Shown here: piece after piece, positions 1 to 4,998 of the stretch
How positions within the stretch are numbered: the stretch's first letter is position 1
Layout of the letters: each line of letters begins with the position of its first letter
Source of the DNA: Desulfobacteraceae bacterium
Lineage (GTDB): Bacteria > Desulfobacterota > Desulfobacteria > Desulfobacterales > UBA11574
Reading direction: 5' to 3'
Assembly (NCBI GenBank): GCA_002868985.1
Contig: PKTV01000381.1
Location: forward strand, 1-5,437
DNA: 5,437 nucleotides
The notes under the pieces: model-generated
Databases searched by the model: none
Told to the model about the DNA's origin: nothing
What the model saw: the letters and a program-made list of their open reading frames with translations, nothing else
Made by a program: the position numbers and the translations under genes

Positions 1-1
1 A

Positions 2-104
2 AAGTGCCTAAAGTTAAGGTATTCTATCAATTTTAATTATAATTGATCGCGCTGAAAGCGCGTTCCTCAACTTTAGCTCACTTTAGGCACTTCAAACTTC
101 AAAC
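2..104. repeat. Nested inverted-repeat element (MITE/REP-like) at the left edge
   Basis: AAGTGCCTAAAGT at 2-14 is the exact reverse complement of 80-92. The pairing continues inward: AAAGTTAAGG (10-19) matches CCTCAACTTT (65-74) at 9 of 10 positions, with ten extra bases duplicated in the right arm. Inside are two further hairpins: ATCAATT/AATTGAT (26-32 and 41-47), and CGCGCT-GAA-AGCGCG (48-62), a perfect six-bp stem with a three-base loop. A 7-bp tandem repeat TTCAAAC (91-97 and 98-104) abuts the outer arm. There is no open frame of note. The build is that of a non-autonomous mobile or REP-type intergenic element, downstream of the last gene. It may extend past the window start, and no second copy is visible here. 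Confidence 0.65.
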
Positions 105-140
105 TTTTGGATTTTAGCATATACGGAATAGTGTCCAGAT

Positions 141-160
141 AAAAATACGTCATCGCATTT
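141..160 (-). terminator. Weak terminator-like hairpin after the TPM gene
   Basis: On the minus strand AAATGCG and CGTATTT form a seven-bp stem with one G-U pair around the loop ATGA, followed by TT. It starts about 28 bases after the TPM stop. The stem is AT-rich and part of the T-run is used for pairing, so it would be a poor terminator. The same sequence read on the plus strand has a mismatch in the stem. Low confidence. Confidence 0.22.
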
Positions 161-187
161 ATGAATTAGAGCACTGAGCTATTTCAA

Positions 188-979
188 CTACCATCCGCCG
201 GAAGCCCCCCCACCGCCGAATCCGCCGCCACCGCCACCGCCGAAACTGCCGAATCCGCCGCCGCCGAAACCACCGCCGCCGCCCCATGAACCTCTTCTTC
301 CCCCCATGGAAGAGAATAAAAGAAACAGCAAAAATGCTCTCGGATTTTTTACAAACAGTATTCCCATAATAATGAGAAACACGATGCCCATGATCATAGA
401 AAGCGGACTGGCAGGTTTGCCCTTTCCTGTGGGCGAAGTTTGGTATTTTATCGAGGGCATTCCTTCTATTTTAACGCCGGCATCTGCGGCAATTTTATTT
501 GCCATTGCAAGGGTGGTTGCAAAAATACCGTTTGAGTAATCGCCCTTTCTAAAATAAGGGACCAACAAATCTCGGCCCAGACTGCCGACAAGGCTGTCCG
601 GAAGCACCCCCTCGAGTCCGTAGCCGACCTCGATCCTGTACTTTCGATCTTTCACGGAAATAAGGAACAGTAAACCGTTATCCTTTCCTTTTTGACCCAG
701 TTTCCACTTGTCATGGGCAATTGTTATTGAAAGGTCTTCGATGGATTCGCCTTCGAGACTCGATAGGGTCAGGATAATCACCTGGGCCGTTGTCTTTTGT
801 TCAAGTTCCTGAAGGTATCCGTTTAATCGGTTTTCCACGCCATCATCGACAATGCCTGCCAGGTCAACCACATATCTAAGGGGCTTTTCCGGAATATCCG
901 CCGACTGACCAACAGATACAAACAGAAAGCAAACAAAAACGGCCATTATTAACGATAGACGTCTAATCCTTAATCCCAT
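188..979 (-). CDS. TPM-domain (YgcG/Psb32-type) secreted membrane-anchored protein with glycine-rich tail
   Basis: A TPM-domain protein of the YgcG type. The family is linked to membrane/envelope maintenance, and some members bind metals or show phosphatase activity, but its role in bacteria is unclear. Numbered from the chosen start (263 residues): a basic N-terminus and hydrophobic signal segment (1-27, likely cut after VGQSA); the TPM domain at about 35-165 with YVVDLAGIVDD, DNGLLFLISVKDRKYRIEVG, GLEGVLPD and VPYFRKGDYSNGI; hydrophobic membrane segments at about 194-210 and 214-224; and a low-complexity Gly/Phe/Ser tail from 230 to the final GGGGASGGW, typical of this family. The domain should face the periplasm. 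ATG at 979 is preferred over 1012 because GGGAG lies nine bases upstream, and it reduces the overlap with the preceding gene from 50 to 17 bases. That overlap and the buried ribosome-binding site suggest translational coupling to the nucleotidyltransferase gene. Confidence 0.9.
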   Translation of the reverse strand: MGLRIRRLSLIMAVFVCFLFVSVGQSADIPEKPLRYVVDLAGIVDDGVENRLNGYLQELEQKTTAQVIILTLSSLEGESIEDLSITIAHDKWKLGQKGKDNGLLFLISVKDRKYRIEVGYGLEGVLPDSLVGSLGRDLLVPYFRKGDYSNGIFATTLAMANKIAADAGVKIEGMPSIKYQTSPTGKGKPASPLSMIMGIVFLIIMGILFVKNPRAFLLFLLFSSMGGRRGSWGGGGGFGGGGFGSFGGGGGGGFGGGGASGGW

Positions 980-1700
980 CCGTAATATCTCCCAGTTTCT
1001 CAATCGCAACATAGTAATCTTTAAAAATAGCGTTAAGCTGTGTTATCATCATTTTTGTCTTTTGTCTTTTTTGCTTTAAAACCGTTCTAAATACCTGGGT
1101 ATCGACACCGGAGACTTCTTCAAGAACCGCTAAGACATCCTCGTTTTTTAAAGGGGGCTCCTTTCCGAGAATGAGGATAATGCCTCTGAAAAGGGGAAGA
1201 TATCCTGCGATGGTATTGATAAACATGTCTGTGAGCATCTTGGCATCACCGGAAGAAGAGAGATAGCCCTGCCGGATACCGATCAATCTGGCTTTCAGTT
1301 CTCTTTCGCACTGTAGTCTGAGATCCGATCTGTCGATCACAAGATTCTGAAAGAGATCTTCTCCAAATAGGGTTTCATGAAGCAGTCGTATGTTCAGAAA
1401 CTCCATGGGAAATACATCAAGAGAATTCCGTATGTATTCCGGTGTCATAATCAGCGGTGATGCAATTCTTTTTTTACCGTAGGTTTTCCCCATAGGCGCC
1501 AGAAATTCAAGGAACTCCAAATCTATGGCATGAAGAACAAAGACGGAATTGACATCTGATTTCTCTGGATCGAAATCATCTGTCAAGGCACTTCCGGTGA
1601 TCGTGATGGAATGAATATTATCTTTATGGCTTTTCAATATTTCATCCTGAAAGGGTTTAAACCTTTCAGCAGCCGCAGGGTTTAACGTCGGCTCAGTCAT
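963..1700 (-). CDS. Nucleotidyltransferase-fold protein of unknown function
   Basis: A 245-residue protein with an N-terminal nucleotidyltransferase-like domain. SITITGSALTDDFDPEKSDV (31-50) matches the polymerase-beta-type pattern of a GS pair followed about 11 residues later by S-D-x-(D/E). Here the second acidic position is asparagine (D49-V50-N51). The rest is mostly helical, including RLLHETLFGEDLF (105-117), a hydrophobic helix GYLPLFRGIILILG (166-179) and a basic stretch KQKRQKTKMM (209-218). No signal peptide is seen, so it should be cytoplasmic. Nucleotide or substrate specificity cannot be read, and the altered metal site leaves activity open. The start at 1700 is strongly supported by GGAGG five bases upstream. 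The gene follows the PPTase by 14 bases and its end overlaps the TPM gene, which has its ribosome-binding site inside this gene. I cannot assign a gene name. Confidence 0.8.
   Translation of the reverse strand: MTEPTLNPAAAERFKPFQDEILKSHKDNIHSITITGSALTDDFDPEKSDVNSVFVLHAIDLEFLEFLAPMGKTYGKKRIASPLIMTPEYIRNSLDVFPMEFLNIRLLHETLFGEDLFQNLVIDRSDLRLQCERELKARLIGIRQGYLSSSGDAKMLTDMFINTIAGYLPLFRGIILILGKEPPLKNEDVLAVLEEVSGVDTQVFRTVLKQKRQKTKMMITQLNAIFKDYYVAIEKLGDITDGIKD
989..993 (-). promoter_or_regulatory. Ribosome-binding site of the TPM gene, inside the upstream gene
   Basis: GGGAG on the minus strand ends nine bases before the ATG at 979. It lies within the last codons of the nucleotidyltransferase gene (the LGD of EKLGDIT), so ribosomes finishing that gene pass over it. 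It favours the 979 start over the longer frame from 1012. Confidence 0.6.
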
Positions 1701-1705
1701 GGTAA

Positions 1706-1710
1706 CCTCC
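1706..1710 (-). promoter_or_regulatory. Strong ribosome-binding site of the nucleotidyltransferase gene
   Basis: GGAGG on the minus strand, five bases before the ATG at 1700, is the best Shine-Dalgarno match in the window. It lies in the 14-base gap after the PPTase stop codon. Confidence 0.8.
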
Positions 1711-1714
1711 TAGT

Positions 1715-2347
1715 TTATTGAATGGGCAAAGAAGTATCTTTAAAAAATGTCCATTCCACATCAACATTATTTTTAACCACCGATGCAATATGCCCGTTGA
1801 AATAAAAATGTTCTACAACCCAATTCTGTTCTCTGTAATTTACGGCAAGATGGTTATCGTCGATAAGCCGTTCAATGCGGCACTTTAACAAATCCCGGAT
1901 GCCGGTACCCGAAGCCTTGAGTACCGATTCTTTGGATGTCCAGTATCGAAAAAAAAGGACGGTTTTATCGGTATCTGAAAGCGCCCATTCATCGTCATGG
2001 GCCGTTTTTCTGTGAAGCGCTTCTTTAACGGGACGGATTTTTTCCAAATCAATGCCGATCTTTTCCCGGGCAATGACTCCGGCGACATATCCGGTCTTGT
2101 GTGTTACAGACCAGTAATTTCCGTTAAAGGGCAAAGGAACACCATTTTCATCTTTTTTAAGATCACCGAGTTGAATCCGGCTCTTTTGTGCGGACATTTC
2201 AAGCGCCTTTCTGGCATGACGACTGAGAAAGGAAACTTTTTCTCTGCCCGTTAGCTGTTGCTTTTTATCCGGAACAACAAGAATGATTGGATAAATAATC
2301 AGGTTTCGGGGCTCGGGTTTCGGGGCTCGGATTATCTTCATGTTCAT
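1715..2347 (-). CDS. Sfp-type 4'-phosphopantetheinyl transferase superfamily protein
   Basis: A PPTase moves the 4'-phosphopantetheine arm of coenzyme A to a serine of acyl- or peptidyl-carrier proteins, converting them to the holo form; Mg2+ is required. The 210 residues are near the usual Sfp-class size. Visible motifs are FNGNYWSVTHKTGYVAGV (74-91, with H83, like the SHS motif), IGIDLEKIRPV (97-107, metal-binding D100 and E102), and RYWTSKESVLKASGTGI (134-150, with W136, K139, E140 and K144). All key residues are present, so an active enzyme is likely; the carrier protein served is unknown. The ATG at 2347 has no clear ribosome-binding site. An exact 14-bp tandem duplication (2302-2329) encodes residues around 7-16, so the N-terminus may be variable or the true start slightly downstream. 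It sits 23 bases after rsmI and 14 before the nucleotidyltransferase gene. Confidence 0.9.
   Translation of the reverse strand: MNMKIIRAPKPEPRNLIIYPIILVVPDKKQQLTGREKVSFLSRHARKALEMSAQKSRIQLGDLKKDENGVPLPFNGNYWSVTHKTGYVAGVIAREKIGIDLEKIRPVKEALHRKTAHDDEWALSDTDKTVLFFRYWTSKESVLKASGTGIRDLLKCRIERLIDDNHLAVNYREQNWVVEHFYFNGHIASVVKNNVDVEWTFFKDTSLPIQ
2302..2329. repeat. Perfect 14-bp tandem duplication at the 5' end of the PPTase gene
   Basis: GGTTTCGGGGCTCG occurs twice head-to-tail (2302-2315 and 2316-2329) with no mismatch. It lies within the first 16 or so codons of the PPTase gene. Because 14 is not a multiple of three, the two copies are read in different frames (RAPKP then EPRN), and gain or loss of one copy would shift the frame relative to the ATG at 2347. 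Confidence 0.9.
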
Positions 2348-2370
2348 ATATTTTAGTTTTGGGCCCTGGG

Positions 2371-3261
2371 TTATGCACCATGAACCTTGCGCTTTAGCTT
2401 CAATGCCTCTTCATACACCTTGTTTTTAGAAAGGCCGTATTTTTGGGCAATAATTCTGGAAACCTCTGATATTTTGCCCTTTTTATTGTCCAAAGCTTCA
2501 ATCAATTCAGCGCGTATAACGTCCTGTGAAACGTCTTTATTTTCTTCACAGCCTTTCACAAGAAGCGTGCATTCACCTTTTACAGCCGGGCGATGGGATA
2601 ACGAATCAATGAGTTCTGATAAACGGCCTCTTAAAAATTCTTCGTGCAATTTGGTCATCTCTCTGCAAAGCACGCCATATCTGTCACCCATTGCATCGGC
2701 AAGTTCTTCCATAAAGGCCAAAATGCGTCCAGGACTTTCATAAAATATAAGGGTCCTTTTTTCATCGGCAAGTTCTTGAAGCTGTTTGAGTCGTTTTGCC
2801 TTTTTCTTGGCACAAAACCCGATAAAAATAAAGGAATCGGTGGGCAGCCCGGAAATGCTGAGTGCAGCAACCACGGCAGAAGCGCCGGGGATAGGCGTGA
2901 CCCTTATGCCCTTTTCAACGGCACTTTGAAGAAGCATATAACCCGGGTCCGAAACGGTGGGTGTGCCGGCATTCGACACCAGCGCTATGGATAATCCGGA
3001 TTCTATCCGTTCAATTAATAGCGGTGTTCGCTCTTTTTCATTATGCTCATGGCAAGAAATCAGACGGCTCTTGATATTGTGGTGTTTCAGCAGTTTTCCC
3101 GTATGTCGTGTATCCTCTGCGGCGATAAGATCAACCTGGTCGAGAACATTTAGCGCCCTCAGGGTGATATCGTCCATGTTACCGATAGGGGTGGCCACAA
3201 CATAAAGCGTTCCCTTACTTGGTGTATTTTTTGTACTATCCATAGGCGAGTTCAAAGGCAT
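2371..3261 (-). CDS. rsmI: 16S rRNA (cytidine(1402)-2'-O)-methyltransferase
   Basis: RsmI uses S-adenosylmethionine to 2'-O-methylate C1402 (E. coli numbering) of 16S rRNA in the ribosomal P-site region, helping decoding fidelity. It belongs to the tetrapyrrole-methylase superfamily. The 296 residues show GTLYVVATPIGNMDDITLRA (17-36), AAEDTRHTGKLL (47-58), SCHEHNE (69-75), SNAGTPTVSDPG (96-107), PIPGASAVVAAL (123-134), FYESPGRI (173-180) and the C-terminal helical domain SEVSRIIAQKYGLSKNKVYEEAL (265-287). One oddity is SNAGTP where SDAGTP is usual. The start is uncertain. ATG at 3261 overlaps yraN by 26 bases. ATG at 3243, seven codons in, overlaps by only 8 bases (ATGGATAG) and gives an equally normal N-terminus. 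Neither has a strong ribosome-binding site, which fits coupling to yraN. The PPTase gene follows after 23 bases. Confidence 0.96.
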   Translation of the reverse strand: MPLNSPMDSTKNTPSKGTLYVVATPIGNMDDITLRALNVLDQVDLIAAEDTRHTGKLLKHHNIKSRLISCHEHNEKERTPLLIERIESGLSIALVSNAGTPTVSDPGYMLLQSAVEKGIRVTPIPGASAVVAALSISGLPTDSFIFIGFCAKKKAKRLKQLQELADEKRTLIFYESPGRILAFMEELADAMGDRYGVLCREMTKLHEEFLRGRLSELIDSLSHRPAVKGECTLLVKGCEENKDVSQDVIRAELIEALDNKKGKISEVSRIIAQKYGLSKNKVYEEALKLKRKVHGA

Positions 3262-3607
3262 TTTTTATGATCTCTATCTGAAAATCTTCTTTTGCTGAAC
3301 TGAGTGCAACAACATCAAACCTTGCTTTGACATGGGTCTGCTTTGTGGCTTTGAGGTAGTAAAGGGCAACCATGGAAATTTTACGTTGTTTTTTAGGCGT
3401 TACCGCCCATTTGGGACTTCCGAAAAGATGGGTCCTTGTGGCTTTGACTTCAACAAAAACCAGTGTTCCCTTTTCTTTTGCAATAATATCAATTTCCCCC
3501 AGTTTGTTTCGGTAATTTTGCTCCAAAATCTTGTACCCGTTTTTTTTAAGGTGCCTTGTAGCTAAAAACTCGCTTTCTTTACCGAATTGCTGCCGCTTAT
3601 TTAACAT
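3236..3607 (-). CDS. yraN: YraN/UPF0102 family endonuclease-fold protein
   Basis: A small (123-residue) UPF0102 protein. The family has a restriction-endonuclease-like fold, but its cellular role is not established; links to DNA processing are inferred from fold and gene context. The sequence shows the N-terminal GKESEFLATRHLKKNGYKIL helix region (9-28), NYRNKLGEIDIIA (31-43), then LVFVEVKAT (49-57), TPKKQRKI (70-77) and a C-terminal ARFDVVAL (95-102). D40 together with E53-V54-K55 forms the PD-(D/E)xK-like active-site pattern, with Q74 as a further conserved polar residue. The ATG at 3607 is preceded by AAGGGTG (3619-3613) at good spacing. Its 3' end overlaps the start of rsmI, suggesting coupled translation, and the rnhB-yraN-rsmI order supports the assignment. 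Confidence 0.93.
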   Translation of the reverse strand: MLNKRQQFGKESEFLATRHLKKNGYKILEQNYRNKLGEIDIIAKEKGTLVFVEVKATRTHLFGSPKWAVTPKKQRKISMVALYYLKATKQTHVKARFDVVALSSAKEDFQIEIIKNAFELAYG

Positions 3608-3667
3608 TTTGGCACCCTTATCGTTTTACGAAATTGAACTCAGATACTTACTATATCGCCAAAGGGA

Positions 3668-4276
3668 TTACAGATATTCTTTGACGCCTCTAAAGCTTTT
3701 TCTGTGAATCAAGCAGCAGCCGAATTTCCGGATAGCTTCCTTGTGCGCCTTTGTGGGGTATCCTTTGTGTTTTGAGAATCCAAACAGAGGGTAATCTTGG
3801 TGGTATCTCTCCATGAGTCTATCACGGGTTACTTTTGCAACGATTGACGCAGCTGCAATGGAAACACTGAGGGCATCACCCTTTGGTATCGCCTCCTGCG
3901 GCAGAGTTGACGAGATTAAAAAAGTGCCGTCGATGAGAAGGCAATCCGGCTGGGGGGCAAGATTTTCAGCTGCCATAGCCATGGACAAAAGAGATGCTTG
4001 AAGAATGTTGATACGATCTATTTCAAACGGGTCAACGATTCCAATCCCAACGGAAACGGCAAGATCGTATATTTTTTCGTAAAGGTAATCACGTTTTTTG
4101 GGAGTTAATTTTTTTGAATCGGATATTCCGGAAATCTGCAAAGAATTCGGAATAATAACCGCCGCAGAAACAACCGGACCGGCCAGGGGTCCCCGACCGG
4201 CTTCATCAATACCTGCAATTTTTGAAAAGCCTTTTTGGAAAGCTTTTTTTTCGAATAACCACAGGTCTGGTTCCAT
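3668..4276 (-). CDS. rnhB: Ribonuclease HII
   Basis: RNase HII, a cytoplasmic metal-dependent endonuclease that cuts the RNA strand of RNA:DNA hybrids and nicks at single ribonucleotides misincorporated in DNA, starting ribonucleotide excision repair. The 202 residues are a normal length. The diagnostic [15 protein letters not shown] lies at residues 22-36, with catalytic D24 and E25 and the GRG motif (27-29) that reads the RNA-DNA junction. DSKKL follows at 53-57, LLIDG at 113-117 carries the third acidic residue D116, and [21 protein letters not shown] at 132-152 carries the fourth, D134. KGYPTKAH (171-178) supplies the conserved tyrosine. All four acidic residues are present, so the enzyme should be active. 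The ATG at 4276 has only a weak GAG five bases upstream. It follows the structured gap after rplS, and yraN starts 60 bases downstream, as in many bacteria. Confidence 0.97.
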   Translation of the reverse strand: MEPDLWLFEKKAFQKGFSKIAGIDEAGRGPLAGPVVSAAVIIPNSLQISGISDSKKLTPKKRDYLYEKIYDLAVSVGIGIVDPFEIDRINILQASLLSMAMAAENLAPQPDCLLIDGTFLISSTLPQEAIPKGDALSVSIAAASIVAKVTRDRLMERYHQDYPLFGFSKHKGYPTKAHKEAIRKFGCCLIHRKSFRGVKEYL

Positions 4277-4335
4277 GAATTCTCAGCATATAACAACTTG
4301 AATGTGTTGCTCATTACCTGAATCTTGCACGATTT

Positions 4336-4419
4336 GGCGGCTTTCATATGCAAAGCACTTAAGGCGAAGCCATAGTCTGCTATTGCGAGCCCTTTATAAC
4401 GCAGCAGATGAAAGCCTCC
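4336..4419. repeat. Imperfect 16-bp inverted repeat in the rplS-rnhB gap
   Basis: The arm at 4336-4351 (GGCGGCTTTCATATGC) is the reverse complement of 4404-4419 at 14 of 16 positions. The 52-base interior has a small ATAG/CTAT hairpin (4372-4375 and 4380-4383) and an AAGG/CCTT pair around it. The arrangement looks like a folded intergenic repeat or leader RNA rather than coding DNA: short frames across it have no recognisable product and no ribosome-binding site. It lies upstream of rnhB and downstream of the probable rplS terminator. I see only one copy in the window, so I cannot show that it is dispersed in the genome. Confidence 0.5.
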
Positions 4420-4449
4420 GGCTCGCCCTTTGGGGAGAAAATTGATGAG

Positions 4450-4534
4450 AAAAAAAGGGCATCATCATCCGACCTGCCCGCTCGTGCCCCGCAGAGGCAG
4501 GCGGGTTTACCATTTGGGTAATATATATGATGCC
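4450..4534 (-). terminator. Branched hairpin with T-run, probable rplS terminator
   Basis: Read on the minus strand, GGCATCAT (4534-4527) pairs perfectly with ATGATGCC (4465-4458), and this 3' arm is followed by C and then seven T (4456-4450). Two smaller stems sit inside the outer 8-bp stem. One is TTACC/GGTAA, five bp with a five-base loop, at 4507-4521. The other is a GC-rich CCTGCC/GGCAGG pair at 4473-4478 and 4496-4501. The T-run is on the correct side only for minus-strand transcription, so it fits termination after rplS, whose stop is about 75 bases upstream of the structure. The roughly 60-base branched interior is longer than in a standard intrinsic terminator, so a repeat element that has acquired terminator function is an alternative. 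Confidence 0.5.
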
Positions 4535-4607
4535 ATGATGTTGTTTAAACACGCTTCAATTAAAAATTATAAAGATTCTCATCAATTTTCATTCAAGATT
4601 CAGGTGT

Positions 4608-4955
4608 TTAATTGATACGACGTTCCTTTATTCTTGCTGCTTTGCCCCTTAGCTTGCGCAGATAATAGATTTTTGACCGGCGCACACGTCCGTGAGTAAC
4701 AATCTCTATTTTATCAATCACAGGGGAATGCAGCGGGAAAATCCGTTCAACCCCTATGCCGTATGAAACCTTCCGAACGGTAAATGTCGCATGGACTCCG
4801 CCGCCCCGTTTGCTGATCACAACGCCTTGAAAAGCCTGGATACGCTCCTTTTCACCTTCTTTTATCTTTACATGAACTTTAACGGTATCTCCTGCGGCAA
4901 AACTAGGTATATCAAGCCGCATCATCTCTCTTTGTAGCTGAGTTAATCTTTCCAT
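4608..4955 (-). CDS. rplS: 50S ribosomal protein L19
   Basis: Ribosomal protein L19 of the large subunit, which sits at the 30S-50S interface. The protein has 115 residues from the chosen start, the normal bacterial length. Recognisable L19 features are the N-terminal helix ([19 protein letters not shown]), the beta-barrel with [34 protein letters not shown], the [15 protein letters not shown] segment, and the basic tail with [24 protein letters not shown]. The frame opens at a TTG (4967), and another ATG lies at 4961. The ATG at 4955 is chosen because GGAG at 4965-4962 lies six bases upstream of it, whereas that sequence would abut the 4961 ATG and overlap the TTG codon. The upstream neighbour is the SPOUT methyltransferase, 43 bases away. 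Downstream is a structured gap with a probable terminator. Identification is secure; start choice is good. Confidence 0.97.
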   Translation of the reverse strand: MERLTQLQREMMRLDIPSFAAGDTVKVHVKIKEGEKERIQAFQGVVISKRGGGVHATFTVRKVSYGIGVERIFPLHSPVIDKIEIVTHGRVRRSKIYYLRKLRGKAARIKERRIN

Positions 4956-4961
4956 ATTCAT

Positions 4962-4965
4962 CTCC
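4962..4965 (-). promoter_or_regulatory. Ribosome-binding site that decides the rplS start
   Basis: GGAG on the minus strand lies six bases before the ATG at 4955-4953. It abuts the alternative ATG at 4961 and overlaps the TTG-opened reading frame at 4967, so it supports the shortest of the three in-frame starts, giving the usual 115-residue L19. Confidence 0.7.
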
Positions 4966-4998
4966 AAAATAACATGTTAATTCAATCCCAATTGTATT

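Larger units (their letters stand above)
4277..4607. other. 331-base non-coding gap between rplS and rnhB
   Basis: From high to low coordinates this gap holds an AT-rich stretch (about 4535-4607) directly after rplS, the branched terminator-like structure (4450-4534), an imperfect inverted repeat (4336-4419), and about 60 bases before rnhB. A promoter for rnhB and the genes after it would be expected here if the terminator is efficient, but I find no convincing -35/-10 pair. TTATAT about 20 bases upstream of the rnhB ATG could be a -10 element but lacks a clear -35 partner. A 61-codon open frame on the plus strand (4430-4615) crosses the repeats and is judged non-coding. Confidence 0.7.

Noticed and set aside
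963..1012. Longer TPM start at 1012 with an 11-residue N-terminal extension
   Set aside because: It has no good ribosome-binding site, enlarges the overlap with the upstream gene to 50 bases, and puts extra charged residues before a signal segment that is already complete from 979.
2387..3205. Several plus-strand open frames opposite rsmI
   Set aside because: They lie antisense to a fully conserved rsmI, have no ribosome-binding sites and no recognisable motifs.
4277..4335. Possible promoter for rnhB (TTATAT near 4287-4292)
   Set aside because: The hexamer resembles a -10 box but no -35-like sequence stands at 16-18 bases; AT-rich DNA gives such matches by chance.
4105..4353. 82-codon minus-strand frame overlapping the start of rnhB
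   Set aside because: It overlaps most of the conserved N-terminal coding region of rnhB in another frame and has no family resemblance; it is a by-product of rnhB.
4430..4615. 61-codon open frame on the plus strand in the rplS-rnhB gap
   Set aside because: It crosses two inverted-repeat structures and the rplS stop, begins without a ribosome-binding site, and its translation shows no recognisable domain or protein-like composition.
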